This document shows, one piece after another, positions 1 to 5,899 of a stretch of DNA of 19,779 bases. The notes under the pieces are model-generated. The model had not been told where the DNA came from and did not search any database. It saw only the letters and a program-made list of their open reading frames with translations. This DNA comes from Flavobacterium sp. GTDB taxonomy: Bacteria > Bacteroidota > Bacteroidia > Flavobacteriales > Flavobacteriaceae. Where the stretch lies: positions 5,131 through 24,909 of the forward strand of contig DMHA01000390.1 in NCBI GenBank assembly GCA_003449615.1. The letters run 5' to 3'. Both the position numbers and the translations under genes were made by a program. The stretch's first letter is position 1. Every line of letters starts with the position of its first letter.

Positions 1-687
1 AAAGCCGTGCAACAATCTATTGGCTATTTGCCAGAGCATAATCCGTTATATTTGGATTTGTATGTGAGAGAATATTTGGCTTTCAATGCCGATGTGTATA
101 AAGTTGCAAAATCTAGAATTGAAGAAGTGATTCAATTGACGGGTTTGTCCAATGAAAGCCACAAGAAAATAGGGCAATTGTCTAAAGGGTATCGACAACG
201 TGTGGGTTTGGCAAACGCTTTATTGCATAATCCCGATGTTTTGATTCTGGACGAACCAACCACAGGTTTGGACCCAAATCAATTAGTCGAAATTAGAAAT
301 GTGATAAAAAATGTGGGCAAAGACAAAACCGTTTTCCTTTCGACCCACATTATGCAGGAAGTAGAAGCGATTTGCGACCGTGTCATTATTATCGACAAAG
401 GAAAAATTGTTGCCGACAAAAAACTGGACAATTTAATTTCTGCCGACAAGGAACAAATCATAGAAGTGGAATTTGACTTTAAAGTCGAAGAACAGTTGAT
501 TGCCAAAATAGAGAATCTGACTTCTTATAAAAATACCCACGATATGATTTGGGAATTGACTTTCAACGCCGATAAAGATATGCGTCCAGCTGTTTTTGAT
601 TTTGCTAATGCCAATGGTTTGAAAACATTGCAATTGAATCAAAAGAATAAGAATCTGGAAGCAGTTTTTAGGGAAATTACAACTTAA
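1..687 (+). CDS. gldA: Gliding-motility ABC transporter ATPase GldA, 3' part
   Basis: Partial ABC-transporter ATPase; the frame is open at the left edge, so the start and the Walker A loop lie outside the window. Visible in order: a Q-loop region (IGYLPEHNPLY, with Glu where Gln is usual), the signature LSKGYRQRVG, Walker B VLILDEP followed by the D-loop TTGLDP, and the switch His in LSTHIMQE. About 228 residues are present; GldA homologues are near 300, so roughly a quarter is missing. The LPEHNPLY/LSKGYRQRVGLANALLHNP pattern and the C-terminal extension after the ATPase core fit GldA, the nucleotide-binding subunit that works with GldF and GldG in flavobacterial gliding. It acts at the cytoplasmic face of the inner membrane. 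Family known, GldA assignment inferred; a paralogous drug-type ABC ATPase is the alternative. Confidence 0.8.
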   Translation, partial: KAVQQSIGYLPEHNPLYLDLYVREYLAFNADVYKVAKSRIEEVIQLTGLSNESHKKIGQLSKGYRQRVGLANALLHNPDVLILDEPTTGLDPNQLVEIRNVIKNVGKDKTVFLSTHIMQEVEAICDRVIIIDKGKIVADKKLDNLISADKEQIIEVEFDFKVEEQLIAKIENLTSYKNTHDMIWELTFNADKDMRPAVFDFANANGLKTLQLNQKNKNLEAVFREITT

Positions 688-701
688 ATTTTAATGCTTT
701 T

Positions 702-734
702 AATGCTTCCAGCCTTTCAAAGGCTGGAAGCATT
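702..734. terminator. Long near-perfect hairpin after gldA
   Basis: AATGCTTCCAGCCTTT at 702-717 is followed, after one C, by its exact reverse complement at 719-734. In RNA the stem would be about 14 pairs with a small loop. It starts 15 bases after the gldA stop codon. There is no clean T-run after it, so it is either a non-canonical terminator or 3'-end stabiliser, or a repeat element of the type scattered between flavobacterial genes. Confidence 0.6.
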
Positions 735-775
735 GGAAACATTGGATTTAAAAAACCTGACTGGCTATTTGATGA

Positions 776-851
776 ATATTATCGGATTTCCCCATTGAAT
801 AATAATGCACGAAAGGCACGCCAAATTCTATCAATTCTTTGGATTGTTGCA
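776..851 (-). pseudogene. metF: metF 3'-region relic (76-base exact copy)
   Basis: This stretch is identical to 1548-1623, inside the 3' end of metF, in the same orientation; I compared the two copies base by base and found no mismatch over 76 bases. Read on the minus strand it encodes QQSKELIEFGVPFVHYYSMG and a few further residues. It lacks the last 28 bases of metF including its stop. Similarity ends sharply at both edges. It therefore forms a direct repeat that brackets the TonB-C gene. It cannot make a useful protein and is a recombination footprint. Confidence 0.9.
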
Positions 852-892
852 TTTTTCAGAAAGCAGTCAAAGTTTACAAACAAAAAAAGAGA

Positions 893-911
893 GTTTAAAA
901 TGATTTTAAAC
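893..911. terminator. Weak hairpin with T-rich flank
   Basis: GTTTAAAA, loop TGA, TTTTAAAC: an eight-pair perfect stem, preceded by a run of A and followed by GAGCTTTTTTATT. On the plus strand this resembles a weak intrinsic terminator for read-through from gldA; the A-run on the left would serve the other direction. All-AT pairing makes it weak. Confidence 0.4.
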
Positions 912-1022
912 GAGCTTTTTTATTAGCAAAAAAAACAATACACTTATTTTTAAATGAAGTTATAAATAATTCAAAATAAAGAATATATTTACAAAACAAA
1001 ACCCTTTTAAAAACCCCTTTAA

Positions 1023-1418
1023 ATGAAAAACTTTTTATTACCAGTAGTTTTGTTTTTTGCAATACAATTAGGCTACGGACAAGAAAAAACAGAACACCCC
1101 AATCAGAATTCTCTTTACAGTTGTGCTGGAATAGATGTAAAACCAGATTTTCCAGGAGGAATCAAAGAGTTTCAAAAATACATTGCAAAAAATTACATAA
1201 CCCCTCGTGAAGCAAAAGAAATAAAAGGAAAAGTATTTGTAACTTTTGTCGTTGAAATAGATGGAACTCTTACTAATATAAGAGTTTTACGAGATTTAGG
1301 CTTTGGCACAGGAAAAGAGGCAATTCGAGTTTTAGAACAAAGTCCAAAATGGATTCCGGGACAACAAAAAGGGCTAATAGTAAGATCTACTTATAGCCTA
1401 CCAATTGCCATTAATTAG
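1023..1418 (+). CDS. Secreted protein with TonB C-terminal domain
   Basis: A 131-residue protein with a clear Sec signal peptide (MKNFLLPVVLFFAIQLGYGQ; cleavage after about residue 19 or 20) and then one TonB_C-type domain. Hallmarks are DFPGGIKEFQKYI, GKVFVTFVVEIDGT, the GFGTGKEAIRVL segment, and the PKWIPGQQKG...YSLPI ending. True TonB energy transducers keep an uncleaved N-terminal helix and a proline-rich linker. This one has neither, so it is probably a free periplasmic domain, perhaps one that binds the TonB box of receptors or peptidoglycan; that role is inference. It is a single gene on the plus strand, between the metF relic and metF, and it ends in a terminator shared with metF. The flanking repeat suggests it is a recent arrival here. 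Confidence 0.8.
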   Translation: MKNFLLPVVLFFAIQLGYGQEKTEHPNQNSLYSCAGIDVKPDFPGGIKEFQKYIAKNYITPREAKEIKGKVFVTFVVEIDGTLTNIRVLRDLGFGTGKEAIRVLEQSPKWIPGQQKGLIVRSTYSLPIAIN

Positions 1419-1465
1419 TACAGAAAAGTTTTTAAAATTATAAAATCAGCCAACGATTAGAACAA

Positions 1466-1499
1466 AAAAACCCGTTTAAATCAAATTAAACGGGTTTTT
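1466..1499. terminator. Bidirectional terminator between TonB-C gene and metF
   Basis: AAAAACCCGTTTAA pairs with TTAAACGGGTTTTT around a six-base loop, with an A-run on the left and a T-run on the right. Both strands therefore read stem plus T-tract, which suits two convergent genes ending at 1418 (plus) and 1520 (minus). Confidence 0.9.
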
Positions 1500-1519
1500 G
1501 AATTTTATAAAAAGTTCAA

Positions 1520-2473
1520 TTAAAACACTTTTTTTGCGATATTATAGATATTATCGGATTTCCCCATTGAATAATAATGCACGAAAGGCACGCCAAATTC
1601 TATCAATTCTTTGGATTGTTGCACCGCAAATTCTACGCCTATTTGACGAACCGTCGCATTGTCTTTGGCTTGTTCGATAGCATGAATCAAATCCTGAGGC
1701 ATATCCAACCAAAAAACTTGGGGCAACATTTGCAAATGACGTTTCACCGCTACGGGTTTGATTCCTGGAATAATTGGAACGTTAATTCCAATGGCACGAG
1801 CTGCTTCGACAAACTTAAAATACCGTTGGTTGTCAAAAAACATTTGTGTCACAATATAATCGGCACCCGCCTCTACTTTTTCTTTTAGTCTTTTCAAATC
1901 AGCTTCTAGGCTTGGTGCTTCGATGTGTTTTTCGGGATAACCTGCAACACCAATGCAGAAGTCTGGAGCATTTTGCACAGGTAATTTCTCGTGTAAAAAC
2001 TGCCCAGCATTCATCGCCTTAATTTGTTTTACTAAATCTATTGCATAAGTATTTCCGCCTTTTGTAGGTTCAAAATATTTCTCGCCTTTCATCGGATCAC
2101 CACGAAGTGCCACCAAATTATCGATTCCCAAATAGTGACAATCTACCAATAAATATTCAGTTTCTTCTTTTGTAAAGCCGCCACACAAAACGTGCGGAAT
2201 GGCATCTATTCCATATTTGTGCTGAATAGAAGCGCAAATCCCAACGGTTCCGGGACGCATACGAGTAATTCGACGGTCAAAAAGACCATCTTTTTCGATA
2301 TAAACATACTCTTCTCTCGAAGTGGTTACGTCTATAAATGGCGGTTTAAACTCCATCAGAGGATCTATGTTTTCATACAAATCCTTGATGTTACTTCCTT
2401 TTTGTGGTGGAACAATTTCAAAAGAAAACAAGGGTTTTCCTTTAGCATTTTCTATGTGTTGTGTTACTTTCAT
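1520..2473 (-). CDS. metF: Methylenetetrahydrofolate reductase
   Basis: Reduces 5,10-methylenetetrahydrofolate to 5-methyltetrahydrofolate, the methyl donor for methionine synthesis, using FAD in the cytoplasm. The 317 residues match the family length (E. coli about 296). Recognisable blocks in order are FSFEIVPPQKG with Glu19 as the catalytic acid, HVLCGGFTKEE, NLVALRGDPMKG (flavin-binding strand), FCIGVAGYPEKH, ADYIVTQMFFDNQRYFKF and VPIIPGIKPV. The start follows an A-rich leader (TTAAAAAAATG), usual for this phylum, where Shine-Dalgarno sites are rare. It is a single-gene unit facing the TonB-C gene; part of its 3' region is duplicated at 776-851. I saw no riboswitch fold upstream. Confidence 0.96.
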   Translation of the reverse strand: MKVTQHIENAKGKPLFSFEIVPPQKGSNIKDLYENIDPLMEFKPPFIDVTTSREEYVYIEKDGLFDRRITRMRPGTVGICASIQHKYGIDAIPHVLCGGFTKEETEYLLVDCHYLGIDNLVALRGDPMKGEKYFEPTKGGNTYAIDLVKQIKAMNAGQFLHEKLPVQNAPDFCIGVAGYPEKHIEAPSLEADLKRLKEKVEAGADYIVTQMFFDNQRYFKFVEAARAIGINVPIIPGIKPVAVKRHLQMLPQVFWLDMPQDLIHAIEQAKDNATVRQIGVEFAVQQSKELIEFGVPFVHYYSMGKSDNIYNIAKKVF

Positions 2474-2537
2474 TTTTTTAATTTGAGGATAGGTCGAGTT
2501 TCACAACTTTTTAATATGAGTTGATTTAATTTGGATT

Positions 2538-2545
2538 CAAATTTA
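2538..2545 (-). promoter_or_regulatory. Possible metF -7 box
   Basis: The minus strand reads TAAATTTG, matching the TAnnTTTG -7 consensus of Bacteroidetes, 65 bases upstream of the metF start. No TTG lies at the right distance for a -33 box, so the call is weak. The rest of the 2474-2686 gap shows nothing I can name. Confidence 0.35.
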
Positions 2546-2686
2546 GGATATTATACTAATAAAATTTGTAAAATAGTTCAATACTTTATGATATAACTCG
2601 ACAAAAAATTATTTGCGAATTTGTCCAATTGCAAAATGAACAGATGAAAAGTTGTTGATGAAATAATAATAATGCAACAAATTTGG

Positions 2687-3301
2687 CTATTTTTTATGGG
2701 TTTTAATATCTGCAAATATTTTTTTGATTTCAAAATCAAGAGCTGGAAAAAGCGGACTTGTAATTTTTTCGTCCTCTATGCAAGGTTTAAGCCCAATATA
2801 GGTTTCATCTTTTAACGTATAAACAAAAATAGCTTGTTCTGTTGGATCCACAATCCAATATTCTTTGATTTTGTTTTCTTGATAAAGATTGAATTTTATT
2901 CCCATTTCTTTCTTGGAATTGCCTGGTGATAAAATTTCAATGACCAAATCTGGGGAACCAATACAACCTCTGTCGTCCAGCTTCGACTCATCACAAACCA
3001 CACAAAGGTCGGGTTGCACCACCGTGAAAACTTTCTTGTCCTCGGTGCTTTTCTTAAAATTAATTAGGCGAACATCAAATGGAGCATCATATAATCCACA
3101 AGGATTGTGCTCAAAATACCGATCTAAATACCTGTTCAACACCCTAGACACCATCTGATGCTTTCTGGATGGAGCTGGGCTCATCTCGAATATTTTTCCT
3201 TTTATCAATTCGACACGCTCTTGAAACTGCCACAACAAATAGTCAGCATAACTATAGGTTTTGGTCAAATCTAAATCGGAAAATTTGGTAACTATTGCCA
3301 T
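2687..3301 (-). CDS. Uma2-family (DUF820) PD-(D/E)XK nuclease-like protein
   Basis: About 204 residues of the Uma2/DUF820 fold, a restriction-endonuclease-like family common in cyanobacteria and present in many Bacteroidetes. Visible are the family N-terminus YLLWQFQERVELIKGKIFEM, the middle VQPDLCVVCDESKLDDRG with the Asp of the PD motif, the SPDLVIEILSPGN block (Glu as the E of ExK), and KIKEYWIVDPTEQAIFVY. The PD...ExL arrangement argues for an intact active site. The biological role of these proteins is not settled. I chose the start MAIVTKF at 3301 rather than an in-frame ATG at 3322, because a TAAATTTG -7 box at 3320-3327 would place transcription start just upstream of 3301. It lies in an accessory patch after a toxin-antitoxin pair, apparently as its own unit. 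Confidence 0.85.
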   Translation of the reverse strand: MAIVTKFSDLDLTKTYSYADYLLWQFQERVELIKGKIFEMSPAPSRKHQMVSRVLNRYLDRYFEHNPCGLYDAPFDVRLINFKKSTEDKKVFTVVQPDLCVVCDESKLDDRGCIGSPDLVIEILSPGNSKKEMGIKFNLYQENKIKEYWIVDPTEQAIFVYTLKDETYIGLKPCIEDEKITSPLFPALDFEIKKIFADIKTHKK

Positions 3302-3319
3302 TTTGAAGATTAAAAAAAA

Positions 3320-3327
3320 CAAATTTA
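3320..3327 (-). promoter_or_regulatory. Possible -7 box of the Uma2 gene
   Basis: The minus strand reads TAAATTTG about 19 bases before the chosen ATG at 3301. I found no -33 TTG at normal spacing, so this is a half-supported promoter, useful mainly for choosing the start codon. Confidence 0.4.
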
Positions 3328-3354
3328 ATCAATTGTTACTACATTTTAAAAAAA

Positions 3355-3402
3355 TAAAAAAAGCAAACAAATTTTGCTTGCTTTATATTCTAATTCTCCT
3401 TT
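3355..3402. repeat. Intergenic repeat copy 1, containing a terminator
   Basis: Contains the hairpin AAAGCAA...CAAATTTTG...TTGCTTT (3359-3383), which on the minus strand is followed by a long T-run and so terminates the toxin-antitoxin operon. It continues as TATTCTAATTC and a CTCC...GGAG stretch. It is nearly identical to 4082-4129; the two copies bracket the toxin-antitoxin pair. Confidence 0.75.
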
Positions 3403-3477
3403 TGAAAGTTACTTCTTTGGAGAGGTTGAGGAGGATGTGGCTTTTGTGATATTCTTTCATTGCTTAAAATCAAAGAA

Positions 3478-3807
3478 TTAAAGCCGTAATGTTTTCTTTA
3501 GAATAGAGATGTTAATACTATCAAAGTCGGTTTTGTTATATATGGAACCAAAAACTAAGTTAGTCTCATTAATTGCAATGATGGTTTCGTGTGATATAAT
3601 TCTGCCTCCACCGCTAGATCCTTTGCCTTTAGATTTTATTTTTAGTTTAATTTTTCTAAAACCACCACCCAAATCAGTCGATAAGGCTAGTTCTTTTTCT
3701 ATATTATCCAATAAATATTGAATGTCTGATTTTATTGAGGGAAATTTTTTAGCTAAAGGCTTCAGTTCTTTTTTAAAGTTTTCGCTGATAATTATGTTAT
3801 AATTCAT
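3478..3807 (-). CDS. RelE/ParE-type toxin of a type II toxin-antitoxin pair
   Basis: A 109-residue protein with the RelE/ParE-superfamily pattern: N-terminal FKKELKPLAKKFPSIKSDI helices, STDLGGGFRKIKLKI strands, a basic-glycine stretch KGKGSSGGGRIISHE, and a closing strand VFGSIYNKTDFDSI. RelE-type members cleave mRNA at the ribosome and ParE-type members poison gyrase; the KSGG-R-like core suits the RNase side, but I cannot decide by eye. Its start overlaps the end of the upstream gene by 11 bases, the classic antitoxin-first arrangement with translational coupling. A terminator follows at 3359-3383. It sits in the accessory patch between metF and atpG. Confidence 0.82.
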   Translation of the reverse strand: MNYNIIISENFKKELKPLAKKFPSIKSDIQYLLDNIEKELALSTDLGGGFRKIKLKIKSKGKGSSGGGRIISHETIIAINETNLVFGSIYNKTDFDSINISILKKTLRL

Positions 3808-4042
3808 CTAAAAATGATTGCAAAGTTTGTGCTTCTCGTTTTCCTGATGAGATTTCTTTCATTTCTGTTGCGGCTTTCTTTAAGTTGTTTAGATATTTTT
3901 TTTCTTTTAAACTTAATTCTTTTACCTCTGTTTTTGAGCTGCTTTTAGGGGCTACTTTTAAATCAAAACCTATTTTTCGAGCAATATCTAACAACAAGTC
4001 TAAATCTTGTTTAGAATCATTGTTGAATAGAAGTGTTTCCAT
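3797..4042 (-). CDS. Putative antitoxin partner of the RelE/ParE-like toxin
   Basis: An 81-residue hydrophilic protein directly upstream of and overlapping the toxin gene. The N-terminal METLLFNNDSKQDLDLLLDI would form a compact dimer or DNA-binding part. Next comes a Ser/Lys-rich linker, then a charged helix (LSLKEKKYLNNLKKAATEMK) and a C-terminal tail ending in QSFLDEL, the sort of helix that wraps the toxin. Similar short genes precede RelE-like toxins in other Bacteroidetes. I do not see a textbook DNA-binding motif, so the family is unassigned and the role is inferred from position, size and overlap. A consensus promoter lies 22 bases upstream. Confidence 0.72.
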   Translation of the reverse strand: METLLFNNDSKQDLDLLLDIARKIGFDLKVAPKSSSKTEVKELSLKEKKYLNNLKKAATEMKEISSGKREAQTLQSFLDEL

Positions 4043-4063
4043 GATTATTTTTATTTAGATAGT

Positions 4064-4093
4064 CAAAGATATAATATTAAACAAAAAAGCCAA
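4064..4093 (-). promoter_or_regulatory. Consensus promoter of the toxin-antitoxin operon
   Basis: On the minus strand TTG (4091-4093), 19 bases, then TATCTTTG (4064-4071). This fits the Bacteroidetes -33/-7 consensus. The -7 box ends 21 bases before the antitoxin ATG, giving a very short leader. The -33 box lies inside the terminator hairpin of the neighbouring repeat, so the pair carries its own promoter right next to its border. Confidence 0.65.
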
Positions 4094-4129
4094 CAAATTT
4101 TGCTGGCTTTCTGTATTCTAATTCCCCCT
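4082..4129. repeat. Intergenic repeat copy 2, containing a terminator
   Basis: The hairpin AAAGCCA...CAAATTTTG...TGGCTTT (4086-4110) is followed on the minus strand by a T-run, so it ends transcription from the receptor/atpG relic side. It continues with GTATTCTAATTC and CCCC as in copy 1 (3355-3402). The compensatory change in the stem (A to C on one side, T to G on the other) shows that pairing has been kept. Confidence 0.75.
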
Positions 4130-4136
4130 TTGGGAG

Positions 4137-4157
4137 CCTGTCCCGATTTTTCGGGAG
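4137..4157. repeat. Dispersed 21-base GC-rich hairpin unit
   Basis: CCTGTCCCGATTTTTCGGG plus AG: a short TCCCGA/TCGGGA hairpin. One base differs from the tandem pair at 15649-15690. It is set inside a larger CCCCCTTTGGG...GTTAGGGGG palindrome-like context that resembles intergenic repeats of flavobacteria. Confidence 0.6.
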
Positions 4158-4167
4158 TTAGGGGGCT

Positions 4168-4293
4168 TTATCCTTTAAATGTTTCCGTTCCAGCAACGAT
4201 TTCAAGATTTCGTTAGTAATAGCCGCTTGACGTGCTTTGTTGTAGGTTAATTTCAGTTGATCTCTCAACACGGTTAGGGTTGTTTGTTGCTTT
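4168..4293 (-). pseudogene. atpG: Decayed copy of the atpG 3' end
   Basis: Aligns with 4949-5074, the last 42 codons of atpG, in the same orientation and including the stop codon. My hand alignment gives about 18 mismatches plus one 1-base deletion and one 1-base insertion over 126 bases. Read through the two frameshifts it still spells RDQLKLTYNKARQAAITNEI and, after the deletion, EIV-G-E--KG. The divergence is like that between related species, not a fresh copy. Its upstream edge joins the truncated receptor gene near 4293. No function is expected. Confidence 0.88.
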
Positions 4294-4725
4294 AGACTTA
4301 TCTCTGCTGCAATGTCATTAACCACTTGTTTGGCTTTATTTGACCTCAGCTATGATTTCAGATTCTGTATTCTTCATAGGAACTGCTTCAGCTGTAACAT
4401 CTTTTAAGGTATAATTTCCGGAACCTAAATGACCATCTATTGTAGTTACCTGTCCTGTTTTAATGGTTATGGCTTTTTCAAAAGATTCGTACCCTACAAA
4501 GCTAAATTCAATTGTATATTTTCCAGGATTTAAATAAATAGAATATTTTCCGTTTTCATCGGACAATATACTGGTTTTAGTTTCTTTTACTAAAACAGTT
4601 GCAAATGCTAATGCACCGTTGTTCACATCTTTATCAATAGTGAAACCTGTCAAGGTGCCTTTTATCTGTGCCGTGGCAATGGTTGCAAAAAGAAAGGTGA
4701 ATAGCACTAGTTTCAAATTCTTCAT
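4294..4725 (-). pseudogene. 5' fragment of a TonB-dependent receptor gene
   Basis: From the ATG at 4725 a 129-residue frame runs to a stop at 4336. It has a signal peptide (MKNLKLVLFTFLFATIATAQ) and a carboxypeptidase-regulatory-like beta-sandwich: IKGTLTGFTIDKD, NGALAFATVLVKET, SDENGKYSIYLNPGKYTIEF, FVGYESFEKAI, then GNYTLKDVTAEAV. In full receptors of this group the plug domain follows. Here the matching sequence NKAKQVVNDIAAEIS continues in another frame after the stop, then breaks off at the atpG relic. So the gene has lost its plug and barrel and carries a frameshift near 4340. A secreted 110-residue domain could still be made. A TATTTTTG -7-like box lies at 4743-4750 on the minus strand. 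Confidence 0.78.
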
Positions 4726-4898
4726 ACTTTATAAACTTTCTACAAAAATACCTTGAAAATTAATCCTGAATGTTACTTATAGATTAACAAATATTTACTA
4801 AAATCGGTCAATGTTAATTTAATGTGAACTAATCAATAAGTCTATGTTTAGTGCTGCTCAAGTTAAATATTATGTAAATTTAAGGTTTTAGAAAACAA

Positions 4899-4926
4899 AA
4901 AAAGTCCCGCAAATGCAGGACTTTTA
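4899..4926 (-). terminator. Terminator of the ATP synthase operon
   Basis: AAAGTCC...GC AAAT GC...GGACTTT pairs with one internal mismatch; on the minus strand it is followed by TTTTTTTGTTTT. It lies 23 bases after the atpG stop codon, the expected place for the end of the operon. Confidence 0.88.
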
Positions 4927-4948
4927 CTATCTGTATAGAATAAAAAAA

Positions 4949-5809
4949 TTATCCTTTCAAAGCTTCCGCTCCACCAACGATTTCTAAAATCTCGTTAGTA
5001 ATCGCAGCTTGACGTGCTTTGTTATAAGTCAATTTCAATTGATCTCTCAACTCGGTGGCGTTGTCGGTTGCTTTGTGCATTGCAGTCATACGCGCTCCAT
5101 GCTCAGAAGCAAATGAATCTCTAACTCCTTTGTACAATTGTGTTTTCAATGATTTTGGAATCAAAGTCAGTACAATTTCTTCTTTGGAAGGTTCAAAAAT
5201 ATAATCTCCAGTTGAAACTTTTTTATCTGATTTTATCGCGGCCAACGGCAAAAATTGCTCTACCTGAACGATTTGAGTTGCGGCATTCTTAAATTGATTG
5301 TAAACCAATTCGATTTTATCATATTCTCCTGAAACAAATTTTTGAGTCAATGTTTCGGCAATTACAGTAACATTCTCAAAAGTCAAATGATCAAAAACCT
5401 GACTTTGATTGTCAACAACTGAAAGGGTTTTAGTCAAAATATCGTTTCCTTTTTTTCCAATGGCGAAAACATCTACTTGTTTTCCTGTGTAATAATCAGC
5501 ACGGTTTTTCACCTCTTTAATCACATTGGCATTAAAAGCACCACACAAACCTCTGTTTGAAGTGATGGCAACGACTAATACTTTTTTAACCTCACGTTGT
5601 TTTGTGAACTCTCCTCCAATGTCTCCATCAAGAGTTGCTGAAAGATTTTGTAATAATTCCGTCAATTTTTCGGCATAAGGACGCATTGCCGTGATGGCAT
5701 CTTGTGCCTTCTTTAGCTTTGCTGCAGAAACCATTTTCATCGCAGCAGTAATTTGCATCGTCGATGAAACGGAAGTAATTCTATTACGGATTTCCTTTAA
5801 ATTGGCCAT
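4949..5809 (-). CDS. atpG: ATP synthase F1 subunit gamma
   Basis: The rotating central shaft of F1, which couples proton flow through the c-ring to catalysis in the alpha/beta hexamer. 286 residues, normal for the family. The N-terminus MANLKEIRNRITSVSSTMQI and the coiled coil after it, plus the C-terminal ELRDQLKLTYNKARQAAITN helix that lies in the hexamer bore, are diagnostic. I take the start at 5809; an in-frame ATG at 5875 would translate the inverted repeat between atpA and atpG into residues no gamma subunit has. Last gene of the operon, followed by a terminator. A diverged copy of its last 42 codons lies at 4168-4293. Confidence 0.96.
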   Translation of the reverse strand: MANLKEIRNRITSVSSTMQITAAMKMVSAAKLKKAQDAITAMRPYAEKLTELLQNLSATLDGDIGGEFTKQREVKKVLVVAITSNRGLCGAFNANVIKEVKNRADYYTGKQVDVFAIGKKGNDILTKTLSVVDNQSQVFDHLTFENVTVIAETLTQKFVSGEYDKIELVYNQFKNAATQIVQVEQFLPLAAIKSDKKVSTGDYIFEPSKEEIVLTLIPKSLKTQLYKGVRDSFASEHGARMTAMHKATDNATELRDQLKLTYNKARQAAITNEILEIVGGAEALKG

Positions 5810-5820
5810 TTTATTTAGAT

Positions 5821-5895
5821 TGTATATTGTAAAAAATTGTAAAATGTATAATGTAAAGAGTTTCTTTCGATACAATTTACATTATACAATATACA
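5821..5895. repeat. Inverted repeat between atpA and atpG
   Basis: TGTATAATGTAAA (5845-5857) has its exact reverse complement at 5876-5888, with an 18-base loop; a second arm TGTATATTG (5821-5829) matches CAATATACA (5887-5895), so two alternative stems can form. It fills the 90-base gap between two co-transcribed genes. It has no T-run, so it is not a standard terminator; an mRNA processing or stability element, or a small repeat element, fits better. Confidence 0.7.
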
Positions 5896-5899
5896 TTTC

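Larger units (their letters stand above)
688..1022. other. Intergenic stretch between gldA and the TonB-C gene
   Basis: No gene is visible in this 335-base stretch. It holds, in order, a very strong hairpin at 702-734, an exact copy of part of metF at 776-851, and a second hairpin near 893-911 followed by GAGCTTTTTTATT. The last 100 bases are very AT-rich and must carry the promoter of the gene at 1023. The best candidate -7 box is TATATTTA at 984-991, one base off the TAnnTTTG consensus and without a clear -33 box. The first bases of the coding gene follow CCCCTTTAA directly. Confidence 0.7.

Noticed and set aside
776..1623. Phage or integrative-element attachment sites (attL/attR)
   Set aside because: The spacing is only about 700 bases, there is no integrase, and the target is not a tRNA gene; a recombination scar is the simpler reading.
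1498..1680. Plus-strand open frame covering the metF 3' end
   Set aside because: Antisense to a clear metF frame; the sequence is also present in the relic only because the DNA is duplicated.
2474..2686. SAM or other riboswitch upstream of metF
   Set aside because: No conserved multi-stem core or terminator/antiterminator pair is visible on the minus strand; only an AT-rich leader.
4336..4725. Reading the 129-residue receptor fragment as a complete small protein
   Set aside because: Its domain order is that of a receptor N-terminus and the plug sequence continues in another frame after the stop, so truncation and frameshift explain it better.
5810..5875. Longer atpG with 22 extra N-terminal residues starting at 5875
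   Set aside because: The extra codons translate the intergenic inverted repeat; gamma subunits begin MANLKEIRNRI-like, which is at 5809.
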